A DNA stretch of 64,000 nucleotides from Ketobacter alkanivorans (lineage in GTDB: Bacteria; Pseudomonadota; Gammaproteobacteria; Pseudomonadales; Ketobacteraceae), in assembly GCF_002863865.1 (NCBI RefSeq), contig NZ_CP022684.1, positions 3,067,501 to 3,131,500 of the forward strand, given 5' to 3'. The translations under genes and the position numbers were made by a program. Below the pieces are notes generated by a model. The model saw nothing but the letters and a program-made list of their open reading frames with translations, was not told the DNA's origin and ran no database searches. This document shows positions 46,247-55,298 of the stretch, one piece after another. Within the stretch, counting starts at the first letter, position 1; the number at the start of each line of letters is the position of its first letter.

Positions 46247-46920
46247 AAGCAGTCACTTCCCCCCTTCGGGAGATCACTCTACAAAGACAATCCCGGCAAG
46301 CGATAATCGGAAGTCAAGCAGAATTGCTTACCGATATTTATCGTGACGATACCAATATCGTTGTTTGGCAACGGCGTATTGCCGAGGAGTTGATTCAAGC
46401 CGCAAATTACATTGTTGAAACCATGCCGAGGCTACAAACATCCCGTACGGTTACGCCAGAAAATGCCCATGCTGCCGTGAGCGATGTGTTGGGAGCTTCT
46501 CACCTTATGGAACCACTGTGCAATGACATTGCTCGGCTGGTGGATATGTTTTGTTGTTTGTTTGATCTAAAACGATCGGGATTGAGATTGATCACGCTGG
46601 ATCGAGCGATGTGCCCACGCTTCCATGTAGACAGAGTGCCTTGCCGCCTGGTGACAACCTATCAGGGAGAGGCAACGCAATGGTTGCCTCATCATTTGGT
46701 TGACCGCAGCAAGCTGGGTGCCGGGAACCAAGGTAAGTCTGCTGAGTGCTATGACGTGCTCAAAGAGGCAGCTGAGATAAATCAGCTGAGCCGAGGTGAT
46801 GTTGCTCTGCTCAAAGGTGAGCTCTGGCAGGGTAATGAAAATGCAGGCCTGGTTCATCGCTCACCTCAACTGGAATGTAATAGTAGGTGTTTATTGCTTA
46901 CGCTTGATTTTGCGAACTAG
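46243..46920 (+). CDS. DUF1826 protein
   Basis: 225 residues. The DUF1826 signature is visible: [40 protein letters not shown] (Cys-His-Asp-x-x-x-Cys, possibly metal-binding), and HRSPQ near the end. Function is not established, but it travels with zinc-regulated GTPases in many Proteobacteria, which supports a role in zinc limitation. Its start overlaps the ZigA-like stop, so it is translated with it. Confidence 0.82.
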   Translation: MKAVTSPLREITLQRQSRQAIIGSQAELLTDIYRDDTNIVVWQRRIAEELIQAANYIVETMPRLQTSRTVTPENAHAAVSDVLGASHLMEPLCNDIARLVDMFCCLFDLKRSGLRLITLDRAMCPRFHVDRVPCRLVTTYQGEATQWLPHHLVDRSKLGAGNQGKSAECYDVLKEAAEINQLSRGDVALLKGELWQGNENAGLVHRSPQLECNSRCLLLTLDFAN

Positions 46921-47075
46921 ATAGCCACCTTGAATTATGGTCGACAACATAACTCAGCAATCGTGCAAGGAGCTGGATATAAACTAATAATGAGCCTCCG
47001 GTTAGAATCACATTGTCCTTGTGAGGATTCCATAGAGCAGGTGGTGGCTTAACAGATAACACAGGAAATGTTTCT

Positions 47076-47504
47076 ATGAGGTCGGGTCAGTCAATCATGG
47101 ATAAATTTGCAATTGGACTATCCCTTGCGTGCGCTATTCACTGCATTGTACTACCAGTACTATTAGTGATGCTCCCAAGTTTGGCGGCACTACAACTGGA
47201 CGACGAAGCTTTCCATATATGGATGGTCGCTGCGGTACTCCCCAGTAGTATTTATGCGTTGAGTATGGGGTGTAAACAACACAAGCGTTATAGGCTGCTT
47301 TTTATTGGGCTCATCGGGTTGATGCTTTTGGTGTTGGCGCTGGCATTGGGCGAAGAACGAATCGGCGAAATGGGTGAAAAAAAATTAACAGTTATCGGAT
47401 CTGGTTTCATTGCAGTTGGGCATTGGCTTAATTATCGGTTCTGTCATGAACAAAACTATTCTGATTGCGAATGTCCTGAAAATGCGCAAAGTGGGCCACA
47501 ATGA
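47076..47504 (+). CDS. MerC-domain membrane protein
   Basis: 142 residues (or 135 from the ATG at 47097). Four membrane helices with the metal-contacting Cys pair of MerC in LSLACAIHCIVLPVLLVMLP, and a Cys-rich tail (FCHEQNYSDCECPENAQ). MerC carries mercuric ions in mer operons, but solitary MerC proteins occur beside Zur-controlled GTPases, suggesting zinc or another thiophilic metal here. It follows the DUF1826 gene by 155 bases and may have its own promoter. Confidence 0.8.
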   Translation: MRSGQSIMDKFAIGLSLACAIHCIVLPVLLVMLPSLAALQLDDEAFHIWMVAAVLPSSIYALSMGCKQHKRYRLLFIGLIGLMLLVLALALGEERIGEMGEKKLTVIGSGFIAVGHWLNYRFCHEQNYSDCECPENAQSGPQ

Positions 47505-47792
47505 AGCACGACTATTTTATCGCCTTGGAGCACCTAAGCGATAACAGTATCGTGTTTCTATTTAAATTTTGACGTTGATAAGCAACAGGTTGTTGTAAAG
47601 GGAGATCACCTCTAATCGTGGCAAGAACACTTATTAAGCATGCCTGTGTCCGGTTTTCCGTAATTCTGCAACTTCTATTTATGCGCATTGAGTGTCCGCC
47701 ATTATCCGAAAAATGACATTACTATCACTCTCTAAAAATAGTGGCTACTACTCAAATAGTAATTTTATAAAAAGTTTAACTATAGGCTCAGC

Positions 47793-47971
47793 TTAGCCTT
47801 TCCCGGCTTCAAACTCGTCGAGCGCAGTTTCTGCTGCGTTGAGCGCCTTCCTGATCCGACAGGTACAAGTCCAGCAGCTCTTTCTTGCTTTCGATATTCA
47901 GGGTCATTTTCCTTTATTTTCCAGTGAATGGCATCGAGCCAAACGATGGGCTAAATGGCTTCCAGGTCGTC
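47793..47971 (-). pseudogene. IS256-family transposase remnant
   Basis: Reading the minus strand from 47971 gives LEAI, a stop in place of the usual Tyr, then PIVWLDAIHWKIKEN, the diagnostic IS256 catalytic segment. After a frameshift comes TLNIESKKELLDLYLSDQEG, then, after an internal deletion, AAETALDEFEAGKG and a stop. At least three lesions are visible, so it is dead. No terminal repeats were found. The rest of the 47505-48232 gap (728 bases) is otherwise empty; a plus-strand reading frame across the remnant is a shadow. Confidence 0.78.
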
Positions 47972-48232
47972 GCAGAGATGCGTCTGATGTTTTTTGAACA
48001 AAACATCTCAAGTCAACGTTTGGCGCGTGAATTGGCGCGAATGGCCAAGATTATGTGTTGTAGTGACAATTCGAAGTGGTTGAGTATCCCGTAAGATGGA
48101 GTCTTCTCTATTAATTGATTGCCACTTCGTGAACGTGGCTTGGTTTGTTCAGGAGTGCCACATACGAAAAATCGTTTTAATGGGATCATTACATAACGAC
48201 AACATCAACGAATGTTTACAGGGAATAAAAGC

Positions 48233-50167
48233 ATGTCGTATTCATTACCGCATCAGGTGAGCGCCAGTGAGCGCGAGTCTCGTCAATCTCAAATCAGTCT
48301 TTCCAGAAGCATCTACCAGTACAGTGTGTCTGAAGCAGAGTCCAGCAATATACGGGCTCCGCATGTTTTGCCTGAGAGTGAAGAGTTCTCTAATCTGGTG
48401 GATAACACTAGCGGCGAGCCTGTTGTTTACCAGGATGAGCTCGATGATAGTTTGGGGAAAATGGTAGCAAACGGAGTATTTCACGCATTTTTTCTGACCA
48501 GAAACTTTGCCAAGGTACGGCACGATACTCTGGGTGATTTGGAGGGGTTGGAAGATCAACTGGCCGATGATCCAACCATCGAAAATATGAGTGCATATTA
48601 TGATGGTTTGGCATCATCGGTCACCGCTGCGGGTACCGCTGACCAAACCAAGGAATATCTCGATTTGTATCAAAACTGGTCAAAAAATGGAGTGAGGGGC
48701 CAAGGTGCTGAAATATTCAGCGATGAGGTGTTTGCGAATCAGGCAGTTGCCGGGCCTTGCCCAACCGTAATTAAAAAAGTCAGCTTTGAGTTGCTGAGTG
48801 AATACCGAACGAACGGTTTACCGCTCACCGATGATGTTTTTTTGGCCGCATCACCCTTCACCGCGAACGGTGATACCAACCTGGAAACCATGATTGCCGA
48901 AGATCGGCTTTATGTGCAGGATTTTTCTATGCTGGCCGGGCTGTCGAGTGGACACCAAGGGGCTGACTCCGATGAAAATCGATTTGTGTATTCTCCCGTA
49001 GCGTTCTACGCAGTCACCGCAGACGGCAATCCGAGATTGTTGCCCATTGCCATACAGATGCGACAAAACGACCGTGATCCTGCTCATTGGGATCCGGTTT
49101 TTGTGCCCCATATGCCCAACGCGATGGCGTATGGGGCCGATGTTAATACGGCAGACTGGAGTTGGATGGTAGCCAAGGCCAGTGTCAGTTGTTCCAGTCA
49201 GATTTATCATGAATTTTTTGAGCACCTGGGGCGATCGCACTTCCTGATGGAGTCGGTCGCGATGGCGACGAATCGCTGCCTCTCAATTAACCATCCGGTG
49301 TATGCAATATTGAAACCCCATTTGCTGGGGACATTGGCCATTAATGATTTTGGCAGATCTACTTTGGTCAATGATGGTGGAACGGTGGATCGCTACATGT
49401 CCTGTACCATTGAAGACTTTCGTCAGTCTGCAGCCAGGGCGATCTACGAGACTGATCTGCTGTCGCTGATTCCTGCCGTGGATCTGGCTAACAGAGAGGT
49501 GAATGGTATTCCCTATTATCCATATCGTGATGATTCAGTTCCGTTGTGGAATGCTATTCACGCCTATGTATCGGAGTTCCTTGGCGTGTTTTATGCGTCG
49601 TCAGGCGATCTGGTCGCTGATTTGGATGTGGATAATGGCGGCGAGTTGGGCGATTGGTGGCGTGAGCTGACAACGGATCTTGAACTTGAGGGGTCAACCG
49701 GCGTATTGAAGGGATTGAATTTTGGCACGTTGGAAAATCTAGAAGATCTGGTGAACGTGATTACTTTTATTATTTATACCGCATCGGTTCATCATGCTGC
49801 AGTGAACTACCCTCAGGGCGACTATTACTCCAATGCGTTGTTATGCCCTGCCACCGTCTCTAGGCCCACGCCTGTACCGGGACATACCAACAAAGCCTAC
49901 TTCATGGAGTTCCTGCCACCGGAGACGCAGGCGATCTTTCAGATGAACCAGATGATGGTGCTGGCGTCGTTTCGTTTTACCCGTCTTGGGTACTTTGAAT
50001 CGGGTGCATTTAATAACGATCCCAGAATAGATGGGGTGGTAGCCCAGTTTCAGAATGCGCTGGCGGATATTGGAGCGGCCATTGACAGTCGAAACGCGGC
50101 ACTGCCGGCGACGTTAAGGTATCACTATATGCATCCCAACAATATCCCACAGAGCACGAACATATAA
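48233..50167 (+). CDS. Bacterial lipoxygenase
   Basis: 644 residues from the ATG at 48233 (AGGGA upstream; an ATG 21 bases earlier is weaker). All five non-haem iron ligands can be placed: H326 and H331 (HEFFEH), H521 and N525 (HHAAVN), and the C-terminal I644. Supporting motifs are WSWMVAKASV, MATNRCLSINHPVYAILKPH and NYPQGDYY. Lipoxygenases add O2 to polyunsaturated fatty acids; in bacteria such as Pseudomonas aeruginosa the enzyme acts outside the cytoplasm. Here no signal peptide is visible, but the next gene encodes a Tat-signal protein. Substrate and position of oxygenation are unknown. Confidence 0.92.
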   Translation: MSYSLPHQVSASERESRQSQISLSRSIYQYSVSEAESSNIRAPHVLPESEEFSNLVDNTSGEPVVYQDELDDSLGKMVANGVFHAFFLTRNFAKVRHDTLGDLEGLEDQLADDPTIENMSAYYDGLASSVTAAGTADQTKEYLDLYQNWSKNGVRGQGAEIFSDEVFANQAVAGPCPTVIKKVSFELLSEYRTNGLPLTDDVFLAASPFTANGDTNLETMIAEDRLYVQDFSMLAGLSSGHQGADSDENRFVYSPVAFYAVTADGNPRLLPIAIQMRQNDRDPAHWDPVFVPHMPNAMAYGADVNTADWSWMVAKASVSCSSQIYHEFFEHLGRSHFLMESVAMATNRCLSINHPVYAILKPHLLGTLAINDFGRSTLVNDGGTVDRYMSCTIEDFRQSAARAIYETDLLSLIPAVDLANREVNGIPYYPYRDDSVPLWNAIHAYVSEFLGVFYASSGDLVADLDVDNGGELGDWWRELTTDLELEGSTGVLKGLNFGTLENLEDLVNVITFIIYTASVHHAAVNYPQGDYYSNALLCPATVSRPTPVPGHTNKAYFMEFLPPETQAIFQMNQMMVLASFRFTRLGYFESGAFNNDPRIDGVVAQFQNALADIGAAIDSRNAALPATLRYHYMHPNNIPQSTNI

Positions 50168-50185
50168 ATATTTAAAGGTGAAGCT

Positions 50186-50581
50186 ATGTCAATTAATCGA
50201 AGATTGTTTCTTAAAAGCAGCTGTGGTGCGGTCGTTGCTGTAGTTGCTTCGCAAACTCTGTTTAGCGGTTTGTTTTCTGATCCAGGCTCTATCAGGACAC
50301 TGGTAAAAAATACAGTGATGAAGCGGTTTCCCCAATTTGATTTTAGTGGTGGGGCGCTTGATGAGTTCGCTGACATGATGGCAGCGAGAGATCTGCTTAG
50401 CGAAGGTGCTGCGGGTATTGCGCTAGCCGATATTCTGGATGAGGATACTCCAACAGTCACGTTTGAGCGTTATGTGATGCGGGAATTTTTACTTAACACT
50501 AATTATCTTTCACACAAATCGGCGAATTTTCCCGGCCTCAAATTCAGTCGGTTCGGCGGGCAGAATCTGAACGTAGCGTAA
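50186..50581 (+). CDS. Small Tat-signal protein, probable lipoxygenase partner
   Basis: 131 residues. The N-terminus MSINRRLFLKSSCGAVVAVV is a textbook twin-arginine signal (R5, R6, then LFLK). The mature part, about 95 residues, has ERYVMREFLLNTNYLSHKS near the end and resembles small Tat-signal subunits of oxidoreductases in layout, though I cannot assign a family. It starts 18 bases after the lipoxygenase stop in the same operon. Inference: it escorts the folded, iron-loaded lipoxygenase through the Tat pore as a hitchhiker complex. The pair ends at a strong shared terminator. Confidence 0.72.
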   Translation: MSINRRLFLKSSCGAVVAVVASQTLFSGLFSDPGSIRTLVKNTVMKRFPQFDFSGGALDEFADMMAARDLLSEGAAGIALADILDEDTPTVTFERYVMREFLLNTNYLSHKSANFPGLKFSRFGGQNLNVA

Positions 50582-50600
50582 GCTAATCAAAAGTAAGGCG

Positions 50601-50628
50601 GCCACCCGGCAGGTAGGTGCCGGGTGGC
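50601..50628. terminator. Bidirectional terminator between the lipoxygenase operon and serA
   Basis: Eleven-base perfect arms GCCACCCGGCA and TGCCGGGTGGC around GGTAGG, extended by AGTAAG/CTTACT beyond a short bulge. It lies between two convergent transcription units; T runs are short. Confidence 0.78.
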
Positions 50629-50717
50629 TTACTGTTTAGCTGTTGCCTCTGGTTCACAGAGGTGTATTACCGTTTTGGTCGGTTTTTATCTGACCTGAAC
50701 AAGCAGTGCAATGCGAT

Positions 50718-51947
50718 TTAGTACAACACCCGGCACCGAATAGTGCCTTCCACTTCCCGCAGTTTTTCCAGCGCCAGTTCGCTGTGGGCTTTATCAATAT
50801 CAATCACCACATAACCGATCTTGTTGTTGGTTTGCAGATACTGGCCGCAGATGTTGATGTTGTTGGCAGAGAACAGGTTGTTGATGTTAGACAGCACGCC
50901 TGGCACGTTTTGGTGAATGTGCAGAATACGGTGCACATTGTCGTGAACCGGCAGTGCCACCTCAGGGAAGTTAACCGCCGAGATGGTGGAGCCGTTGTCG
51001 CTGTATTTGATGAATTTCTCGGACACTTCGCCGCCGATATTCACCTGGGCTTCCAGGGTGCTGCCGCCGATGTGTGGGGTCAGGATTACGTTGTCGAATT
51101 CACGCAGGGGTGACACAAATTCTTCATCGTTACCGCGCGGTTCAACCGGGAATACGTCGATGGCAGCGCCGAGGATTTTCTTTTCACTCAGGGTTTGGGC
51201 CAGGGCTTCAATGTCCACCACGGTGCCTCGTGAGGCGTTGATCAGGATGCTGGTGGGTTTCATCTTGGCCAGTTGATCCTTGCCAAACATGTATTTGGTG
51301 GAGGGGGTTTCCGGCACATGCAGGCTGACGATGTCGGCTTGCTCCAGCAGTTCATCCAGCGAGTTGACCTGTGAGGCATTGCCCAATGGCAGTTTGGTAA
51401 CGGTATCCTGGAAGATAACTTTCATGCCCAGGTTTTCGGCGATAACACTTAGCTGAGAGCCGATGTTGCCGTAACCGATGATGCCCAGGGTTTTGCCACG
51501 GATTTCGAAACTGTTGGCGGCTGTTTTCTGCCAGCCGCCACGGTGGCACACGGCGTTCTTTTCGGGGATGCCGCGCAGCAGCAGGATGGCTTCTGCCAGC
51601 ACCAGTTCTGCCACCGAGCGGGTGTTCGAGAAGGGCGCGTTGAATACGGGGATGCCACGGGACAGCGCCGCCGTCAGATCCACTTGGTTGGTGCCGATAC
51701 AGAAACAGCCCACGGCCATCAGTTTGTTGGCGGCAGCAAACACGTCTTCGGTAAGCTGGGTGCGGGATCGGATTCCCACGAAATGCGCATCGGCGATCTT
51801 CTCTTTCAGTTGATCGTCTGGTAGGGCGGTTTTGATGTATTCGATGTTGGAATACCCGGCCCGCTCGAAGTTATCAACGGCAGATTGGTGAACGCCTTCC
51901 AACAACAGAATGCGGATTTTGCTTTTATCCAGAGAAGTCGTGCTCAT
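50718..51947 (-). CDS. serA: D-3-phosphoglycerate dehydrogenase
   Basis: 409 residues (E. coli SerA 410) from the ATG at 51947. NAD-binding domain LGIIGYGNIGSQLSVIAENL, catalytic residues in NASRGTVVD, EP in VFPVEPRG, and H in LTPHIGGSTLEAQ, then an ACT serine-sensing domain (NVPGVLSNINNLFSANNINI). It makes 3-phosphohydroxypyruvate, the first step of serine synthesis, and as a side reaction D-2-hydroxyglutarate. It is divergent from a dehydrogenase that recycles that product. Confidence 0.97.
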   Translation of the reverse strand: MSTTSLDKSKIRILLLEGVHQSAVDNFERAGYSNIEYIKTALPDDQLKEKIADAHFVGIRSRTQLTEDVFAAANKLMAVGCFCIGTNQVDLTAALSRGIPVFNAPFSNTRSVAELVLAEAILLLRGIPEKNAVCHRGGWQKTAANSFEIRGKTLGIIGYGNIGSQLSVIAENLGMKVIFQDTVTKLPLGNASQVNSLDELLEQADIVSLHVPETPSTKYMFGKDQLAKMKPTSILINASRGTVVDIEALAQTLSEKKILGAAIDVFPVEPRGNDEEFVSPLREFDNVILTPHIGGSTLEAQVNIGGEVSEKFIKYSDNGSTISAVNFPEVALPVHDNVHRILHIHQNVPGVLSNINNLFSANNINICGQYLQTNNKIGYVVIDIDKAHSELALEKLREVEGTIRCRVLY

Positions 51948-52168
51948 GCTGTTTACTCGTATCAAATGGGGGTAGCTTTGAGGGCGGCTATGTTATCATA
52001 TCGCATCGTAAACGCAGTCCCGCGCCGTGAAAAGATGCGTGAAAATCTCACATGGCGGCGTGAATTTCCCTAATGAAAAGCCCGTAGGCTGTATGACTTG
52101 TGGGTTTTGAATGCGGCCCGCGCTTACCCTTGATTCCTGTTTAACCTGCTGTATTTAAAGAGAAAACC

Positions 52169-53566
52169 ATGACAGACACCAACCAGATCATTACCGGATT
52201 GAGCCAACTTGTGGATGCAGGGCGCGTATTGACCGACGCCGACAGCCTGAAGCACTACGGCTGCGATTGGACCAAGAAGTATGATCCGGCCCCTCTGGCC
52301 ATCGTGCTGCCCAAAACCGCAGAGCAGGTGCAGGCCATTGTGCGCTTTGCCAATGAGCATCAAGTGGCGCTGGTGCCTTCTGGTGGCCGCACCGGCCTTA
52401 GTGCAGCGGCGGTGGCGGCTAATGGTGAGGTGGTGGTGGCCTTTGATTTGATGAATAAAATCAATGACTTTAATGCCATGGATCGCACCGTAAAGTGTCA
52501 GCCAGGAGTGGTGACCGAGCAGTTACAGCAGTTCGCGGAGCAGAATAACCTGTATTACCCCGTGGATTTTGCCTCGGCGGGCTCCAGTCAGTTGGGGGGC
52601 AATATCTCTACCAACGCTGGTGGTATCAAGGTGATCCGCTATGGCATGACCCGTGATTGGGTGAAGGGTTTGAAGGTGGTGACGGGTAACGGGGATCTGC
52701 TGGATTTGAACGCCGGGCTGGATAAGAATGCCACTGGCTACGATTTCCGCCATCTGTTTATCGGTGCCGAGGGCACCCTGGGCTTTATCGTGGAGGCCAC
52801 CATGAAGCTGGCCCGTACCCCCAAGAACCTCACGGTGTTGGTGCTGGGTGTGCCTGAGTTCCGCGCCATCATGAAGGTGCTGGAAACTTTCCAGAGCAAG
52901 ATCGATCTGACGGCCTTTGAGTTCTTTTCTGATAAAGCGGTGGAGCTGGTGACGGCCCACCACGATGTGCCGCGCCCGTTTGAAAGTGCGACGCCTTACT
53001 ATGCGCTGCTGGAACTGGAAGCCGCAACCGAGGAGGTGTTGGACGAGGCCATGGCGTTATTCGAAACCTGTGTCGAGCAGGGTTGGGTGATGGACGGGGT
53101 GATCAGTCAGAGTGAGGCGCAGGCCGCTGCGTTGTGGCGCTTGCGTGAGGGCATCAGTGAAACCATCGCACCGTTTACGCCTTATAAGAATGATGTGTCG
53201 GTGGTGGTGTCTAAGGTGCCGGACTTTTTGGAAGACATCGATCAGATCGTGAGCTCTCAGTATCCTGATTTTGAAATTGTGTGGTTCGGTCACATTGGCG
53301 ATGGCAATCTGCATCTGAACATTCTGAAACCGGAGGCTCTCAGTAAAGAAGAATTCTTCAAGCGCTGTGAAGGGGTGAACACGCAGGTGTTTGAAACGGT
53401 GCAGAAGTACCATGGCAGTGTGTCTGCGGAGCACGGTGTGGGCATGACCAAGAAGCCTTATTTGCAATACACTCGCAGCGCGCTCGAGATCAATTATATG
53501 CGAGCGGTTAAGCAGGCTTTTGATCCCAATAATATTATGAACCCTGGCAAGGTGTTTGATCTGTAG
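52169..53566 (+). CDS. FAD-linked D-2-hydroxyglutarate dehydrogenase
   Basis: 465 residues, GlcD-like. FAD-binding PCMH domain with LVPSGGRTGLSAAAVAANGE and SAGSSQLGGNISTNAGGIKV; C-terminal metal-site segment GHIGDGNLHLNI and HGVGMTKKPYLQY. In Pseudomonas this enzyme oxidises D-2-hydroxyglutarate formed by SerA, driving serine synthesis, and its gene is likewise divergent from serA. A general D-lactate or glycolate role is possible but less likely given the context. AGAGAA precedes the ATG. Confidence 0.9.
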   Translation: MTDTNQIITGLSQLVDAGRVLTDADSLKHYGCDWTKKYDPAPLAIVLPKTAEQVQAIVRFANEHQVALVPSGGRTGLSAAAVAANGEVVVAFDLMNKINDFNAMDRTVKCQPGVVTEQLQQFAEQNNLYYPVDFASAGSSQLGGNISTNAGGIKVIRYGMTRDWVKGLKVVTGNGDLLDLNAGLDKNATGYDFRHLFIGAEGTLGFIVEATMKLARTPKNLTVLVLGVPEFRAIMKVLETFQSKIDLTAFEFFSDKAVELVTAHHDVPRPFESATPYYALLELEAATEEVLDEAMALFETCVEQGWVMDGVISQSEAQAAALWRLREGISETIAPFTPYKNDVSVVVSKVPDFLEDIDQIVSSQYPDFEIVWFGHIGDGNLHLNILKPEALSKEEFFKRCEGVNTQVFETVQKYHGSVSAEHGVGMTKKPYLQYTRSALEINYMRAVKQAFDPNNIMNPGKVFDL

Positions 53567-53578
53567 CGGGGGGGTAAG

Positions 53579-53881
53579 ATGATAAAGCACATCGTGATGT
53601 GGAAGTTGCTGGAGCAAGCCGAAGGTAACAGTAAGATTGAAAACGCGCGCTTGGCAAAGGTGCGGTTGGAGGCACTGAACGGCAAGGTGCCCGGTTTGCT
53701 CAAGTTGGAGGTGGGGGTGGATTTTTCCTGTTCCGATAGTTCTTTCGATCTTATTCTGTATTCCGAGTTTGAAGATCGCGCTGCGCTTGAGCGTTATCAG
53801 CAGCATCCTGAGCACCAGGCTGTGTTTCCTTTTATGAAGGCCATTCGCAGTGAGCGTGCGGTGGTGGATTACGAAGTTTAG
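53579..53881 (+). CDS. Dabb-domain (stress-responsive A/B barrel) protein
   Basis: 100 residues covering one dimeric alpha/beta barrel domain: MIKHIVMWKLLEQAEGNSKI at the start, then VPGLLKLEVGVDFSCSDSSF and YQQHPEHQAVFPFMKAI. Such proteins are small enzymes or binding proteins of unclear role. It is 12 bases after the dehydrogenase stop, with a G-rich ribosome site, so part of that operon. Confidence 0.85.
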   Translation: MIKHIVMWKLLEQAEGNSKIENARLAKVRLEALNGKVPGLLKLEVGVDFSCSDSSFDLILYSEFEDRAALERYQQHPEHQAVFPFMKAIRSERAVVDYEV

Positions 53882-53910
53882 CAATTCATTTTTGGCACGG
53901 AGTGCAGTGC

Positions 53911-54570
53911 ATGTCTTATCAACATTTGTTGAATGGTGAAAAACTCAATCTGCCGGTGGGCAAAGTGGTGTGTGTCGGCCGCAATTACGCCGAGCACGCT
54001 AAAGAGTTGAATAACCCGGTGCCTAGCTCGCCTATTCTGTTTATCAAACCATCCACCGCCGTGGTGCCATTTGCTGGAGAGATCTGCATCCCTAAGGATC
54101 AGGGTTCTTGCCATCACGAGTTGGAAATGTCGGTGCTGATCGGCAAACCGTTACAGCACGCCAGTGAAACAGATGTGAAGAATGCCATCCTCGGTTTTGG
54201 TTTGGGGCTGGATTTAACTCTGCGGGATCTGCAATCCAAGTTGAAAGAAAAAAGCCACCCTTGGGAAGTGGCCAAGAGTTTTGATGGTGCCTGCCCGCTG
54301 TCGGAATTTGTGCCAGCGGTGGCTGTGAAAGATCCGTTGGACACGCCCCTTAGTTTGCATGTGAATGGTGTTTGCCGACAACAGGGCACCACCCGCGATA
54401 TGATTACGCCGCTGTATGCCCTTATTGCCTATATGAGCCAGTTTTTCACATTGCTGCCCGGTGATGTGGTGTTGACCGGGACGCCAGCCGGTGTTGCCGC
54501 GTTGCAAGTGGGTGATCTGTTGCAGGCGAACCTTGGGGATGGGCTTACCTGTTCTGCAACTGTTGTTTAG
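53911..54570 (+). CDS. Fumarylacetoacetate hydrolase-family protein
   Basis: 219 residues from the ATG at 53911 (GGAG upstream); an in-frame GTG at 53902 is unlikely. GRNYAEHAKELNNPVP and ILFIKPSTAV begin the domain, with metal ligands in HELEMSVLIG (E-x-E) and LDLTLRDLQ (Asp), and GDVVLTGTPAGV near the end. YcgM-type members are acylpyruvate hydrolases or oxaloacetate decarboxylases/tautomerases. Third gene of the operon with the dehydrogenase and Dabb protein. Confidence 0.9.
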   Translation: MSYQHLLNGEKLNLPVGKVVCVGRNYAEHAKELNNPVPSSPILFIKPSTAVVPFAGEICIPKDQGSCHHELEMSVLIGKPLQHASETDVKNAILGFGLGLDLTLRDLQSKLKEKSHPWEVAKSFDGACPLSEFVPAVAVKDPLDTPLSLHVNGVCRQQGTTRDMITPLYALIAYMSQFFTLLPGDVVLTGTPAGVAALQVGDLLQANLGDGLTCSATVV

Positions 54571-54574
54571 TACA

Positions 54575-54615
54575 AAGCCCAGTGCCAAGTTGGTAATGCT
54601 TTGGGCAATTTTTTG
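54575..54615 (+). terminator. Probable terminator after the FAH gene
   Basis: GCCCA (54577-54581) can pair with TGGGC (54602-54606) over a 20-base loop that itself contains CCAA/TTGG, followed by AATTTTTT. The stem is short, so this is tentative. Confidence 0.45.
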
Positions 54616-54708
54616 TTCCTCCAGTTGAATTTTGTAATCCAGTTGACGCATTATATTTAGCAATAAAATAGACAGTTCCTCATATTAATAATAAAAAAGG
54701 TCAATAAC

Positions 54709-55176
54709 ATGAGTAACGCGTATCAATCCCCCAGCGCGGCTGTGGCGCAACAACAGATTGAACATCAATACATGGGATTCTGGATGCGGGTGCTGGCGTC
54801 CATTCTCGACAACATCTGGTTGGGTGTCATCATTGCGATTGTGATGCTGGTGCTGACGATGGTGTTCCCGATGGACAGTGAGAGCACAGAGTATTTTCTA
54901 ACCGGTGGCTCCGTTAATGTATTGTTGCCTCTGGTTCTGGTGATCGCCCTGTGGATTCGGTATGCCTCCACCCCCGGTAAGATGGCTTTTAAAGCCAAAA
55001 TAGTGGATGCGGATACGTTCGAGCCGGTGTCCAATGGCCGTCTGATTCTGCGTTATTTTGGTTATTTCGTGTCGATATTGCCGTTGTTCCTGGGTTTTTT
55101 GTGGATTTGTTGGGATGAGCGCAAGCAGGGCTTCCACGACAAGATCGCAGGCACGGTGGTGGTGATCGAGAAGTAA
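54709..55176 (+). CDS. RDD-family membrane protein
   Basis: 155 residues. GFWMRVLASILDNIWLGVII carries the Arg-Asp pattern of the RDD family, and three membrane helices follow (VLLPLVLVIALWIRYA; GYFVSILPLFLGFLWICWDE), ending FHDKIAGTVVV. Some RDD proteins are Na+/H+ antiporters, but most are uncharacterised. AAGG precedes the ATG. Monocistronic. Confidence 0.85.
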   Translation: MSNAYQSPSAAVAQQQIEHQYMGFWMRVLASILDNIWLGVIIAIVMLVLTMVFPMDSESTEYFLTGGSVNVLLPLVLVIALWIRYASTPGKMAFKAKIVDADTFEPVSNGRLILRYFGYFVSILPLFLGFLWICWDERKQGFHDKIAGTVVVIEK

Positions 55177-55298
55177 ACCAAGCACCTGCTTGGCTGTGTG
55201 CACCTCTGCTGGAGGTGTCCAGGGACAAGCACATTTTCTGAACGGCTTTATACTGGGTTTCTTACTGCACTCTATTTGGATTGCAGAGGGAACTTATT

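Noticed and set aside
47885..48094. A 69-codon plus-strand open frame
   Set aside because: It runs antisense across the IS256 remnant and has no ribosome site or protein-like pattern.
52075..52120. Hairpin AAAGCCC...GGGTTTT as a serA leader attenuator
   Set aside because: The stem has a G-T pair, a long loop and no leader peptide, so no regulatory claim is justified.
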